From positions 1 to 55,468 of the forward strand of contig JAOASG010000014.1 of NCBI GenBank assembly GCA_025210235.1: a stretch of DNA of 55,468 nucleotides, read 5' to 3'. This DNA is from Vallitalea sp. (GTDB lineage Bacteria > Bacillota > Clostridia > Lachnospirales > Vallitaleaceae). The first letter of the stretch is position 1; each line of letters opens with the position of its first letter. A program made the position numbers and the translations under genes. The notes under the pieces were generated by a model. It was not told the origin of the DNA. It did not search any database and was given only the letters and a program-made list of their open reading frames with translations. Positions 44,298 to 52,664 of the stretch are shown piece by piece.

Positions 44298-44984
44298 TCA
44301 TTCCTCTAGTTTGTAACTTTCAATTTTTCCATTCCTATAGATCATCGTTATTTTTAAGTCACGACTACTATATGCTCTAACTTCAGTGGCCTTACCTCTT
44401 AAATTTCTATCAGTATTCATATGAACTGGTGTAATATGAAGTTTATTAATTAGATATTCCTCAGCAACTACTTCTTGAATATACTTATTATTACTATTAA
44501 TTAGATTATGTGGAACCAATAATATATAAATTGCAATCCCCATTCCTATGGTTAAAGATATATACTTTAATACACAGTGTTCCAGCTCAGGTTGTTCAAA
44601 TAAAATTAACGATGGTATTGAAACTAAAAATAAAATGTAACTTGAATTTATAAGAAAATATTCAGATGATTTTAGCAATAATATACTTGTTATAGGAATA
44701 CCAATAATTAAGATTAAACTATTTAAAAAAATATTTCTTCCAGTATGACTAACATACATTACAATGTCAATCAAAACAAATGATAAATAAGTATAGATGA
44801 AACCAATATTAATATCAGTAACAAAATATGAAATCAATCCTACATATAAAAAGCAAAGTACTGATATCCCAATATATAGCCACTTACTATTAGAAACATC
44901 ACTTGTTTTTTTTCTTCTATTCATAATTATGCGTATTAGTATGGCACTTGTTATCATGACTAAACATAAAATCACTAAAATCAT
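44298..44984 (-). CDS. Multispan membrane protein, unknown function
   Basis: 228 residues with six likely transmembrane segments in the first 170, then a soluble tail (TEVRAYSSRDLKITMIYRNG). No family recognised. AAAAGGGG precedes the ATG. A boundary repeat lies 28-51 bases upstream of its start. Confidence 0.6.
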   Translation of the reverse strand: MILVILCLVMITSAILIRIIMNRRKKTSDVSNSKWLYIGISVLCFLYVGLISYFVTDINIGFIYTYLSFVLIDIVMYVSHTGRNIFLNSLILIIGIPITSILLLKSSEYFLINSSYILFLVSIPSLILFEQPELEHCVLKYISLTIGMGIAIYILLVPHNLINSNNKYIQEVVAEEYLINKLHITPVHMNTDRNLRGKATEVRAYSSRDLKITMIYRNGKIESYKLEE

Positions 44985-45011
44985 AATATTCCCCTTTTCT
45001 TAACAAATTTA

Positions 45012-45035
45012 GTCTTCTAACGTTTTATATCTTGT
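45012..45035 (-). repeat. Boundary repeat copy (GTCTTCTAACGTTTTAT)
   Basis: The plus strand GTCTTCTAACGTTTTATAT matches the copy at 41461 at 16 of its first 19 positions. Together with GTCCAG/CTGGAC pairing to the end of the grpB-like gene it could fold as an attC-like stem. On the minus strand it reads AAAACGTTAGAAGAC just before the ribosome binding site of the membrane-protein gene. Confidence 0.45.
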
Positions 45036-45083
45036 CCAGGATATCACATCTATTTGTAATAGAAACATAATTACATCCTCCAT

Positions 45084-45674
45084 CTAAACTGGACCAGGTT
45101 TATACTTATCTCCATACTCTTCTTTAGCCTTTTGTGTATACTTCAAAATAAAATCAGATTTTTTCTGAGTATATCCGTCTCTATTATGCTTATATTTTTC
45201 TTGCAATCTTAACTTCAGTTCTCCATACTCACTAGCAACTTCTTCATGCTCCATAAGATAATCTCTAAAATATAGTTCATTCCAGTTATCATAATAACGA
45301 ATATGTAAATGATAGACTTTTTTTGCAAAACCTTTATTAGTATATCCTTTATTGAATGACATATTTAATATGGGGCTTTTCTTAGTCGACATTAATGTCC
45401 AACCATTATTTTTTAGCTTATCTGTTAATTGCTCTATATTTGTTTCACTATTTATTTCCAATAAAATATCCACCGTCGGCTTAGAAATTAATCCTTTTAC
45501 ACAACTACTTCCAATATGATTAATTCTCTTAATATCTTGGTTATCTATGATTCTTAAAAGTTCTTGTTTTTCAATATTGTACCAAGTTAGGTAATCACTA
45601 TTATGTTCTTTTAATATTATTGGGAATAGTTTCCATAGTTCTTCTAAAGTCATATCAAATAATTCTTTACTCAT
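45084..45674 (-). CDS. GrpB family protein (UPF0157), nucleotidyltransferase fold
   Basis: 196 residues. INHIGSSCVKGLISKPTVDI is the GrpB signature, with GSS and the DxL aspartate of the minimal nucleotidyltransferase fold. Substrate unknown. AAAGGAAAC precedes the ATG. Twenty-four bases of its 5' end (45616-45639) recur exactly at 30757-30780 in gene debris. Confidence 0.92.
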   Translation of the reverse strand: MSKELFDMTLEELWKLFPIILKEHNSDYLTWYNIEKQELLRIIDNQDIKRINHIGSSCVKGLISKPTVDILLEINSETNIEQLTDKLKNNGWTLMSTKKSPILNMSFNKGYTNKGFAKKVYHLHIRYYDNWNELYFRDYLMEHEEVASEYGELKLRLQEKYKHNRDGYTQKKSDFILKYTQKAKEEYGDKYKPGPV

Positions 45675-45704
45675 ATAAAGTTTCCTTTCTAATAACTATT
45701 GTCA

Positions 45705-46091
45705 TTATATATAATAACCTTCATTTAATATAATAACTATAGATAATACAATAAATGTTATAATAAAACTTAAGTTAAAGTATATAAATGGAGAAAATGA
45801 TATCATTACTAATAATGATCCAATTAGTAATTGAATAATATCAATTCTCTTATCTTCTTTAATATATTTTACCTTCATTAGATACCAATATAAAAAGATT
45901 ATTGAAAATCTTATAACTATTCCTATTAATGCTCCCAAGAACCATCCCATCTTTTTTATGGAATCAAATGGCATATTCATTGTTTGTACAATTAAAATAG
46001 TTATGTAAAGTAATACATAACAAATAAGTACTGAATTACCTAATCTATTTTTAAATATATCTGTTTTGAATTTGCTTTTTGCATTAATCAT
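45705..46091 (-). CDS. Small four-span membrane protein
   Basis: 128 residues, four hydrophobic segments, no motif recognised. AAAGGGTG precedes the ATG. The grpB-like gene starts 31 bases after its stop, so they may share a transcript. Confidence 0.55.
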   Translation of the reverse strand: MINAKSKFKTDIFKNRLGNSVLICYVLLYITILIVQTMNMPFDSIKKMGWFLGALIGIVIRFSIIFLYWYLMKVKYIKEDKRIDIIQLLIGSLLVMISFSPFIYFNLSFIITFIVLSIVIILNEGYYI

Positions 46092-46129
46092 AAGTGCACC
46101 CTTTTTTTAACTGCTTTTCTTAAATAAAA

Positions 46130-46182
46130 TTGCATTTAACGTCTCCTATTTCCGATGCTAAAAATATTATCATATAATGCAA
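46130..46182 (-). repeat. Boundary repeat copy bounded by TTGCATT inverted repeats
   Basis: TTTAACGTCTCCTATTTCCGATG (46135-46157) carries both halves of the boundary motif, TAACGT and TTTCCGAT. TTGCATT (46130-46136) and AATGCAA (46176-46182) form a perfect 7-bp inverted repeat around it. On the minus strand the core reads GTTAAAT, fitting GTTRRRY. Confidence 0.4.
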
Positions 46183-46276
46183 GAAAAATGAAGCAAAATA
46201 ATTAAAGCAAATAATTTAATCTGACAATATATCATAACACCAAATATTTATTGATATAAGATTACTATCTTTCTAA

Positions 46277-46747
46277 TTATTCTTCATTAAATATAGCTAA
46301 ACCACCACTTTTTTGAAATCTCTTTTCAATTTTGACTTCTGAAAAATAACCTTGTATACAAACTTGTATTCTATCCATATCAATTTTTTCTTGCTTTAAC
46401 AATGGTACTGGCACATGAACAATAAATGACTTTTTTTCTCCAGATTTTAAGTTTATAGCATTATCTACTGTCTTTCCTTGAAACATTATTGGACCAGTAA
46501 TCCCCTCTTTTTTAGCATCTTCAGTTACTGAATATCCTAACATAACTTCAACATATTTTATTAATTCTTTGCCATTATTAATTACTTCCAATGTATAATA
46601 TGTACCGCTATCAAGTTCTAATATATTTATAATTTGTACTTTAATATCGTCAATGTTATTCTCAATATCTTCAATGTTGGTACTTTTACACCCACATATA
46701 AAAATAATTAGCAATACCGTAATAATACAATAAATATTTTTTTTCAT
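46277..46747 (-). CDS. Lipoprotein, unknown function
   Basis: 156 residues from the ATG at 46747 with GGAGGCGGTG upstream. Lipobox FICGC near residue 20. The rest is a beta-sandwich-like domain resembling FxLYD/DUF4352-type extracellular domains (GTYYTLEVINNGKELIKYVE). It lies 28 bases after the small membrane-protein gene, probably in one transcript. Confidence 0.7.
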   Translation of the reverse strand: MKKNIYCIITVLLIIFICGCKSTNIEDIENNIDDIKVQIINILELDSGTYYTLEVINNGKELIKYVEVMLGYSVTEDAKKEGITGPIMFQGKTVDNAINLKSGEKKSFIVHVPVPLLKQEKIDMDRIQVCIQGYFSEVKIEKRFQKSGGLAIFNEE

Positions 46748-46775
46748 ATACTTCACCGCCTCCAAATTTTATAAA

Positions 46776-47093
46776 TTAAACCCAAATAAAGAAAAAAACT
46801 AATCCAATAATAATAGTTGTAATATTCTTCAAAATGTACATATCTTGTTTAAATCCATTTTGCTTGCCATAATATGTTTCTTGCTTAACTGATGTAAAGC
46901 TAGCTTTTTCAGGTATATAATACGTATCCTCAGTAAGTCCAATTACCCCACTCACGATAAGAAAATTAGATAATATTGCAGATAAAAAATTAGTAGCAAT
47001 ATCTTTGTTCATAATATAAATTATTACTATTTTAAGTATATGTACAAGTAATACACCTATTATAATCTTATATTTCTTATTTTTCCAATTCAT
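46776..47093 (-). CDS. Small membrane protein, three spans
   Basis: 105 residues, hydrophobic segments near 10-28, 35-52 and 88-104, with a polar loop between the second and third. No family recognised. GAAGGGAG precedes the ATG. It probably forms an operon with the lipoprotein gene 28 bases downstream. Confidence 0.55.
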   Translation of the reverse strand: MNWKNKKYKIIIGVLLVHILKIVIIYIMNKDIATNFLSAILSNFLIVSGVIGLTEDTYYIPEKASFTSVKQETYYGKQNGFKQDMYILKNITTIIIGLVFFFIWV

Positions 47094-47127
47094 TTTTTGC
47101 TCCCTTCAAATTACATGTTTATGTATT

Positions 47128-47736
47128 TTACGGAAGTATACAAAAACTTACTTTTTCCGCTGAAATTGTTCCAGACAACCCAATACAACTATACAAATAA
47201 CAACTTAGTGTATCTTCAGTCTCAATTTCAAAATGAAGATCCATAATTATACTTAGAATATCATCCGTATACTCATCATATTTAATATCGATATTTCTTA
47301 TTCCATCAAACCTAATTTTAATCAGTTTCTCTTCAGTTTCATCTTCCGGTTTGGTCAATAAATTTATAGTTAATTCTACGAAATTTTCTCCTTCATTAAA
47401 TTCAATCAATTCATCATCATGAAAAGATGGCCAATATCCAAAATAATCAATTATACTTCTAGAACCTATTATAGAAGACAATGGTGAAAATTCTATACCT
47501 AACTCTAACTCTCCATTCAGTAAATCTTTAGTATTACGTTTATAAAAGAAAAGAATCAAATACCAACCATTCTCATCAGTACCTGTATTAACTACAATAC
47601 TTCTGAATTTTTTATTATTACTTGTTAGAAAACTAATTCTGTCACATTCATGGCAAACTACATCATCATTAGATTCTATATGCGTTTTTATCCAACCGTA
47701 CTCAATTTCACTCTTATCAATCACTCTAATTTTCAA
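47128..47736 (-). CDS. Imm50-like protein
   Basis: 202 residues. The segment IIDYFGYWPSFHDDELIEF, followed by a beta-rich region ending SGTISAEKVSFCIL, resembles Imm50 family immunity proteins (WPSFHD motif). The N-terminal 80 residues are an additional domain. No toxin gene is adjacent, so an immunity role is only suggested. The start is TTG at 47736, with AAAGG 11 bases upstream. Confidence 0.55.
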   Translation of the reverse strand: MKIRVIDKSEIEYGWIKTHIESNDDVVCHECDRISFLTSNNKKFRSIVVNTGTDENGWYLILFFYKRNTKDLLNGELELGIEFSPLSSIIGSRSIIDYFGYWPSFHDDELIEFNEGENFVELTINLLTKPEDETEEKLIKIRFDGIRNIDIKYDEYTDDILSIIMDLHFEIETEDTLSCYLYSCIGLSGTISAEKVSFCILP

Positions 47737-47862
47737 TTAACTCAAACCTTTCAACTAAACTAGTATAATATGTCATCTAAAAGTTCAATTTCCGACATTC
47801 TTGAACCGAACTCTCGTAAATCAAACCACTTTAATCTAATCAACAAAAATTGTATAAGAATT

Positions 47863-48642
47863 TCAATTAAGTTTAATTAATTCCCAATTACAACTATATC
47901 TTAATTCATAATTCGCTTGAACTTCATACTCTCTCATTAAAGAATATACTTCATCCATATCTTGATATTTTCCGATTTGATATATTGGAATAATAACACT
48001 ATCATCTTCTTTAACACATAATCTCAAAATATCTATAGCAATACCATTTAAACATAGATCAGATAATCTAGCTGATATTTTGTTATCTACCTCAGGTAAT
48101 TCAATATTATAAATCATATATATTTTATTTGATATAACTCTACTCAAAACTTCTTCAAAATCTGACTTATTATTATAAACAGTATGGTTAATCCATCCAT
48201 CATCGTGAGCAGTATATACAAATCTATTCTTTAACTTCTTGAAGAAAGTATCTTTTACAGGTTCCCACATTTTACCTAAATAAAATAACTCTGCCACTTC
48301 CTCAGGGTCAAGCGATTTTAACCCTTCTACACTTTCAAAATCTATCCATGAAAAATTACCATAACTGTAAACATCCTCTTGTAGAAAATCATCAATATCT
48401 TTACTTATACAATATTCACAGTTGGTAGTAAAGTCAAAGTTTGTACCATAATCTCCTTCTAAAATCAAAATATTATTTGGCCTTTTGTATAGAGCTTTCA
48501 TAAACTCCCTAAATTCAATTCCATAAGAAATTACTTTATTTAATTTATTTTCGTAATTTATATATACTAAATCTCTAATTTTATCCATATTATCGTGCTC
48601 CTTGCATAATCCCTTGTATCTGCAGTTAAGACAACCGTTCAT
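47863..48642 (-). CDS. Conserved hypothetical protein
   Basis: 259 residues, cytoplasmic. The N-terminus has a possible metal site, CLNCRYKGLC. A central block, SLDPEEVAELFYLGKMWEP followed by RFVYTAHDDGWINHTVY, belongs to a family seen in Firmicutes without a reliable function (sometimes mislabelled as a transporter). It has no transmembrane segment. The ribosome binding site is weak. Confidence 0.6.
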   Translation of the reverse strand: MNGCLNCRYKGLCKEHDNMDKIRDLVYINYENKLNKVISYGIEFREFMKALYKRPNNILILEGDYGTNFDFTTNCEYCISKDIDDFLQEDVYSYGNFSWIDFESVEGLKSLDPEEVAELFYLGKMWEPVKDTFFKKLKNRFVYTAHDDGWINHTVYNNKSDFEEVLSRVISNKIYMIYNIELPEVDNKISARLSDLCLNGIAIDILRLCVKEDDSVIIPIYQIGKYQDMDEVYSLMREYEVQANYELRYSCNWELIKLN

Positions 48643-48693
48643 AAGTTCTCTTAACCTTCCATCTAAATTAAAGTTTAATCCTCTTTATATTAT

Positions 48694-49001
48694 TAGTTTT
48701 CTATCAGCTTAAATTCTGCATTATTTTTAATCTTTATTCCAAATCTTTCATCAATTAAATTCACCTTTGAAGACTCATTTTTCATAAAAATTAGTTTATC
48801 ACCATCTATTTCGAATACATACTTATACTTTTTATCGTTAGTGGTCATCGTTAATAAATCTTCCTCAATTTTATAAACTCCAATAGGTAGATAACTGCTT
48901 AAACTATCATAACTAAATATAATTTCATCTCCAGATATAGTAATCCTTGAAATTACTGTTTTACTATTTCTTATAGAACATATAGGACAAATTTTAGTAG
49001 A
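48694..49001 (-). pseudogene. 5'-truncated, decayed gene of an extracellular-type protein
   Basis: This stretch reads as about 100 codons of plausible protein (TISGDEIIFSYDSLSSYLPI, then KYKYVFEIDGDKLIFMKN) but has no start codon and follows a stop. A one-base frame problem near the 3' end could not be resolved by eye. The beta-strand pattern suggests the C-terminal domain of a lost lipoprotein. It fills the 382-base gap between two intact genes. Confidence 0.45.
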
Positions 49002-49024
49002 TCACCTTTGTATACTTATACTTC

Positions 49025-49615
49025 TTAATCATTCTTTTTAAAAGCCCAAAAACCGCATTCAGTTGGATGATCGATTATATATGCATCTTTATGTTTCAAT
49101 AGCATAATTGCAATTGTTAAATCTCCACCTGCTGCAATTATATTAAAAACACTTAGAACAAGCAAAAATATACTGTTGGTCATTAATGATATTACAAATA
49201 TTCCAAGTCCAAGGATTATAAAAGGCATAAGACCACCAAGTATGTACTGTTTAAAGTTAAGCAATTCCGTGCAACAACAAAAAGGAGTCAATTTTTTCCA
49301 TATTACTCCAAAGTGAACACTTTTCCATCCATTTCTACAGTACAAACTCCATGTTAATCCATGAAGAAGTTCATGTATAAAAATTGTTGCCATTAATAGC
49401 AAATAGAAAATTAATAGATTAATTATTGAAAAATTGATTTTACTAGTATCTTTTGTAAAAAAGAATATAATGCAACATAACACTGCAATGGGACCCGCCG
49501 TAATCAAAGCAATAATATTAGCCTTTAGGAGAGATTGTACATTTCTCCCCATAGTAATCTTCGCTTTCAAGTTGATTTTTAATTGAGTAAAATTTTTCTG
49601 TACGTTGATTATCAT
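49025..49615 (-). CDS. DUF3267 putative membrane zinc metalloprotease
   Basis: 196 residues with four transmembrane segments. TIFIHELLHGLTW supplies the HExxH zinc motif inside a membrane segment, as in DUF3267 proteins, which resemble site-2-type proteases. AAAGGAG is better spaced for an ATG seven bases upstream in another frame (33 codons), so the N-terminus may carry a frameshift. Substrate unknown. Confidence 0.75.
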   Translation of the reverse strand: MIINVQKNFTQLKINLKAKITMGRNVQSLLKANIIALITAGPIAVLCCIIFFFTKDTSKINFSIINLLIFYLLLMATIFIHELLHGLTWSLYCRNGWKSVHFGVIWKKLTPFCCCTELLNFKQYILGGLMPFIILGLGIFVISLMTNSIFLLVLSVFNIIAAGGDLTIAIMLLKHKDAYIIDHPTECGFWAFKKND

Positions 49616-49795
49616 TCATATATTATACTCCTTTATGACGCTTATTATGAAATCTAATAATAAATCCTATTATGATCTTAGTATCAAAATAGATGAAATA
49701 AATTATATTATAAAATCCGAACGAAATTACATTATTATGTATAGTTGTTACCTTTATATTATTTGGAACTTTATCTGTATACTTTTATGTAAAAT

Positions 49796-50397
49796 TTACT
49801 TATGTGCTTTTATTTTATTCTTTGCTTTAAGCACATCTTGTTTATTTAATGGTAACTTATAATCTTGTATATTTTTTATAAACATAAATTTTCCTTTAAC
49901 CAATATCTTAACTTTTTTCTTATGTTCTCTAACTTCTAAAATATCAGTTAACAATATTTTTCTTCCGTGCCAACAAATACAATCCTCATATATACCATCT
50001 TGATTTTTCATAGTAGCAAAAGTCATAAGAGCTACCACAAACGATAGTATTGCAACAAATAAAAGATATTGTTCAAATCTATTTGATAGTAATATTAATG
50101 ATATAATACCTATTCCTAGACTTACGAATATCTATATACTTTATATTTTGTATCTTCAATTATTATATATAAATTACCAGTTGGTTTATTAATTAACATC
50201 TTAATTATGTCTATGATTGTAAAAACTACTATAATGATTAAATAAAAATATATAGACCAATCATCTTTTGATAATCTAGAATTAATTACTTCTAATTTCA
50301 TTAACAATCTATAAGAAATTTTAATCATATTATTTAACACTATAGTACTTACCATTGCAAGTAAAAAATTGCAAAATTTATAATTTGTTCTATCCAA
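49796..50397 (-). pseudogene. Frameshifted DUF5673-like membrane protein gene
   Basis: The first part (from 50397) encodes 91 residues with two membrane segments and stops at 50122. In another frame the sequence continues, IFVSLGIGIISLILLSNRFE with two more membrane segments, then GIYEDCICWHGRKILLTDIL and a C-terminal helix, to 49796. Joined, the layout matches the intact relative at 35513: membrane hairpin, GI...W..I block, helical tail. A single indel near 50122-50135 would explain it. Confidence 0.6.
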
Positions 50398-50457
50398 GTT
50401 CTTCCCCCTCTCAAATGGCGATAATTTTTAAACCTACATAATCACTCATGCATATAC

Positions 50458-50645
50458 TTACTTTTTATCATCCAAAACTAGATATAACGATATTGTAATT
50501 AAAGTTATAACCACTAATGATAATACTAAAAGTTTGTTCTTTTGAGCAACAAGTTAAAAGTACTATAGCAATTAAAATAAATAAAAATAAACTCTACAAT
50601 CCAAATAACTAAAAATCCTATAAAGATATAACCAAAAACCTTCAT
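50458..50645 (-). pseudogene. Degraded small membrane protein gene
   Basis: The ATG at 50643-50645 follows a perfect AAGGAGGT site and opens MKVFGYIFIGFLVIWIVEFI, but the frame ends after 39 codons. Hydrophobic sequence then continues in other frames (LIAIVLLT, later KLLVLSLVVITLITISLYLV and a stop at 50458). Two indels in a two-span protein of about 60 codons would account for it. Alternatively the 39-codon peptide itself is functional. Confidence 0.4.
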
Positions 50646-50699
50646 TTAATAAATACCTCCTTATGGTTACACGTAATTGTTAAATCATGGCTAATGCGA

Positions 50700-50987
50700 T
50701 TAATCTTTATTTCCACAATATGGGCAAGATTTTCTGTAAAATTCGTATTCCTTATTGCACCTACCACATTTCTTTAACACTCCAGTTTTATTATCCTTCA
50801 TACCATTTAGATAACTTATTATAGTATCTTGATTATCAATAATATTTCCTATTCCAAATAATAGAATTGTTTTTAGTACACCAGCAAAAGCTGTTATTAG
50901 AAATCCTTTAATAGTACCTGTACTAACTCCGCATATAATTGAAACTATAATATTAATTGCCCCCAGTAAATACAATAATGAACTCAT
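50700..50987 (-). CDS. Membrane protein with C-terminal zinc ribbon
   Basis: 95 residues: two transmembrane helices (about 5-22 and 28-50), then a polar stretch and a zinc ribbon KKCGRCNKEY with SCPYCGNKD (two CxxC pairs). GGGGGG lies before the ATG. Unknown role. Confidence 0.75.
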   Translation of the reverse strand: MSSLLYLLGAINIIVSIICGVSTGTIKGFLITAFAGVLKTILLFGIGNIIDNQDTIISYLNGMKDNKTGVLKKCGRCNKEYEFYRKSCPYCGNKD

Positions 50988-51083
50988 AATCTTGTCCCCC
51001 CTTACTTTTTCTCTAAAACTAATATGCCTTTAGTATTTTTCATTTTATAATCAACTTGTATCCTCAACTTTGGCTCTTGTTAA

Positions 51084-51282
51084 TTATTTCCTAAACTTTC
51101 TAATGAACCAATCGATTATAAAGAGTATTATTACATAACTTATTGCTGAATATATTAATCCTAGAAAAAACTCTATAACTGGAATTCCAATATTTACACT
51201 ACTAAATAATATTACATATTAAAAAAAGAATTAGTAAAAACAATATTGTTCTATGCTTTTTGATATTATTAACTATATTCAT
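51084..51282 (-). pseudogene. Frameshifted small membrane protein gene
   Basis: The ATG at 51282 follows AAAGGAG and reads MNIVNNIKKHRTILFLLILF to a stop after 26 codons. In another frame the sequence continues SSVNIGIPVIEFFLGLIYSA and ends DWFIRKFRK-stop at 51084. Together they form a two-span protein of about 66 residues broken by an indel. It lies in a 404-base gap; the rest of the gap shows nothing. Confidence 0.5.
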
Positions 51283-51391
51283 CTCGACTAACTCCTTTAA
51301 AATTAAGATTTTTTCTCTATTTTAAGTTTCCAACTTGCAGTATTTTGCTAGAATTTGTATGTTTAACTCTATCTTTCATACCCCTGCCTAC

Positions 51392-52042
51392 TTACTCTGT
51401 GTTTTTTTTTAAAACCATACTAATAAAAAGATATTTTAAATACCTTTCTAGTCCATGACATAACATTGGTACTAATATATTTCCAGTCCTATAATATAGT
51501 GTTCCTACAAAAATAGAAAACCAAAAAGATGCAGCTATTTCAAAAATCACTTTATTTGAAAGTTTCTTTTTGTTCATCACTTCTTGCATCAATATTAACT
51601 GTACCCATAAAATGGCATTGAGTAAAATCGGTACCTTAATAAATCCCCATGTATGAAAATTTCCAATGATAACAAAAAATAAATTTTGAGCTAGTAAACG
51701 TTGCGGTATTTCCATTACAGCACCATCTAAAAAATCAATGAAAGTAAATTAATAATCTGGTTTGGATTTATCACCATAATACACAATTATGACTGTTGGG
51801 ATTACTGCTAATAACGCCAATAATATATTAGTTAAAGTGAATAAATCTTTAAAAATTAGTATTCTAATATTAGATGAACATGCTACATAGACTATTATGA
51901 AAATTATAAGACTCAGTATTTGAAGTAGATATTTTTTTATTATTTTATTCTTAAATACATTACTAGTTAGAATTGTTAATCCAAATATGCAAAAAATTAT
52001 TATAAATACAGTTAAGTAACCTATAATATACTTTATCATCAT
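51392..52042 (-). pseudogene. CPBP-family membrane protease gene with an in-frame stop
   Basis: Two open stretches in the same frame are split by TAA at 51749-51751. The codons directly after it read FTFIDFLDGAVMEIPQRLLA, where MEIPQR corresponds to the CPBP motif 1 (E..xxR). Later GNILVPMLCHGLERY is the typical histidine-containing motif of CPBP proteases. Without the stop the product would be about 216 residues with six or more membrane segments. Members process or confer resistance to peptides; this copy appears dead. Confidence 0.7.
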
Positions 52043-52093
52043 ACCACCTTCTCATCATTATAAATAAACCTACTAATAAACAAAAAAATATCT

Positions 52094-52573
52094 CTATTTC
52101 TTTTTTCTACCTCTATAAACCGCAGTTCTTAATTCATTAATATATTCTTGTTTATCTGGCATATCACTTTCCATTGCATCTCTCACAGCTTGTTCTATAT
52201 TATATGGAACTCTAACTAGTGATATCGACAATGGAGATTTTTCTTTAGATTTATATTTCCCTTCTATAATTGCATATGAAGCTTGGGTTATCTCCAATGG
52301 ATTACCAACACTACCTACATTAAAAATAGTTTTGCCATTAAAATTATCTATATGTGCTCCATGTATATCTCCATATCCGACTACATCAGCTTCCTCATTT
52401 AATGTTTTAGTTGGCATAAATAATTTCATGCGTTCTTCAATTGCTGTAGACAGATATACTCTGTGTCCTAAACAAAATGTTCTATTAATATTTCTACTTT
52501 TAATATCTTTCAATACCGCGTCTAAAGCTGGAATATTACCATGGATATCTGAAATTATTGCTATTCTACTCAT
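52094..52573 (-). CDS. Metallophosphoesterase (YfcE-like) with internal deletion
   Basis: 159 residues against a usual 240-250. The start SRIAIISDIHGNIPALDAVL holds the first metal motif (DxH). After FCLG, where GDxVGKGP should follow, the sequence jumps to HRVYLSTAIEERM, a block normally about 85 residues further on. The C-terminus (VGYGDIHGAHI, FNVGSVGNPLEI, ELRTAVYRG) is well conserved. The frame is intact, but the GDxxG and GNxD metal ligands are missing, so activity is unlikely. AAAGGAG precedes the ATG. Confidence 0.75.
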   Translation of the reverse strand: MSRIAIISDIHGNIPALDAVLKDIKSRNINRTFCLGHRVYLSTAIEERMKLFMPTKTLNEEADVVGYGDIHGAHIDNFNGKTIFNVGSVGNPLEITQASYAIIEGKYKSKEKSPLSISLVRVPYNIEQAVRDAMESDMPDKQEYINELRTAVYRGRKKK

Positions 52574-52664
52574 ATCTATATTCTCCTTTTTTACCTATTA
52601 CATATATTGGGCGTTTCTAAATTGAATTTTCATAGCCCTAAGCCACTTAACTTATAAAGATTAA

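Noticed and set aside
47128..48642. Imm50-like gene and its neighbour as a toxin-immunity or abortive-infection system
   Set aside because: No toxin, secretion motif, RHS repeat or nuclease domain is present nearby, and the neighbour has no recognisable toxic domain.
21849..51751. Two in-frame TAA interruptions (21849-21851, 51749-51751) as evidence for TAA reassignment
   Set aside because: Many intact genes here end in TAA at the expected family length, for example ATPase subunits B, E and K, so TAA is an ordinary stop. The two interruptions are in accessory genes and fit decay.
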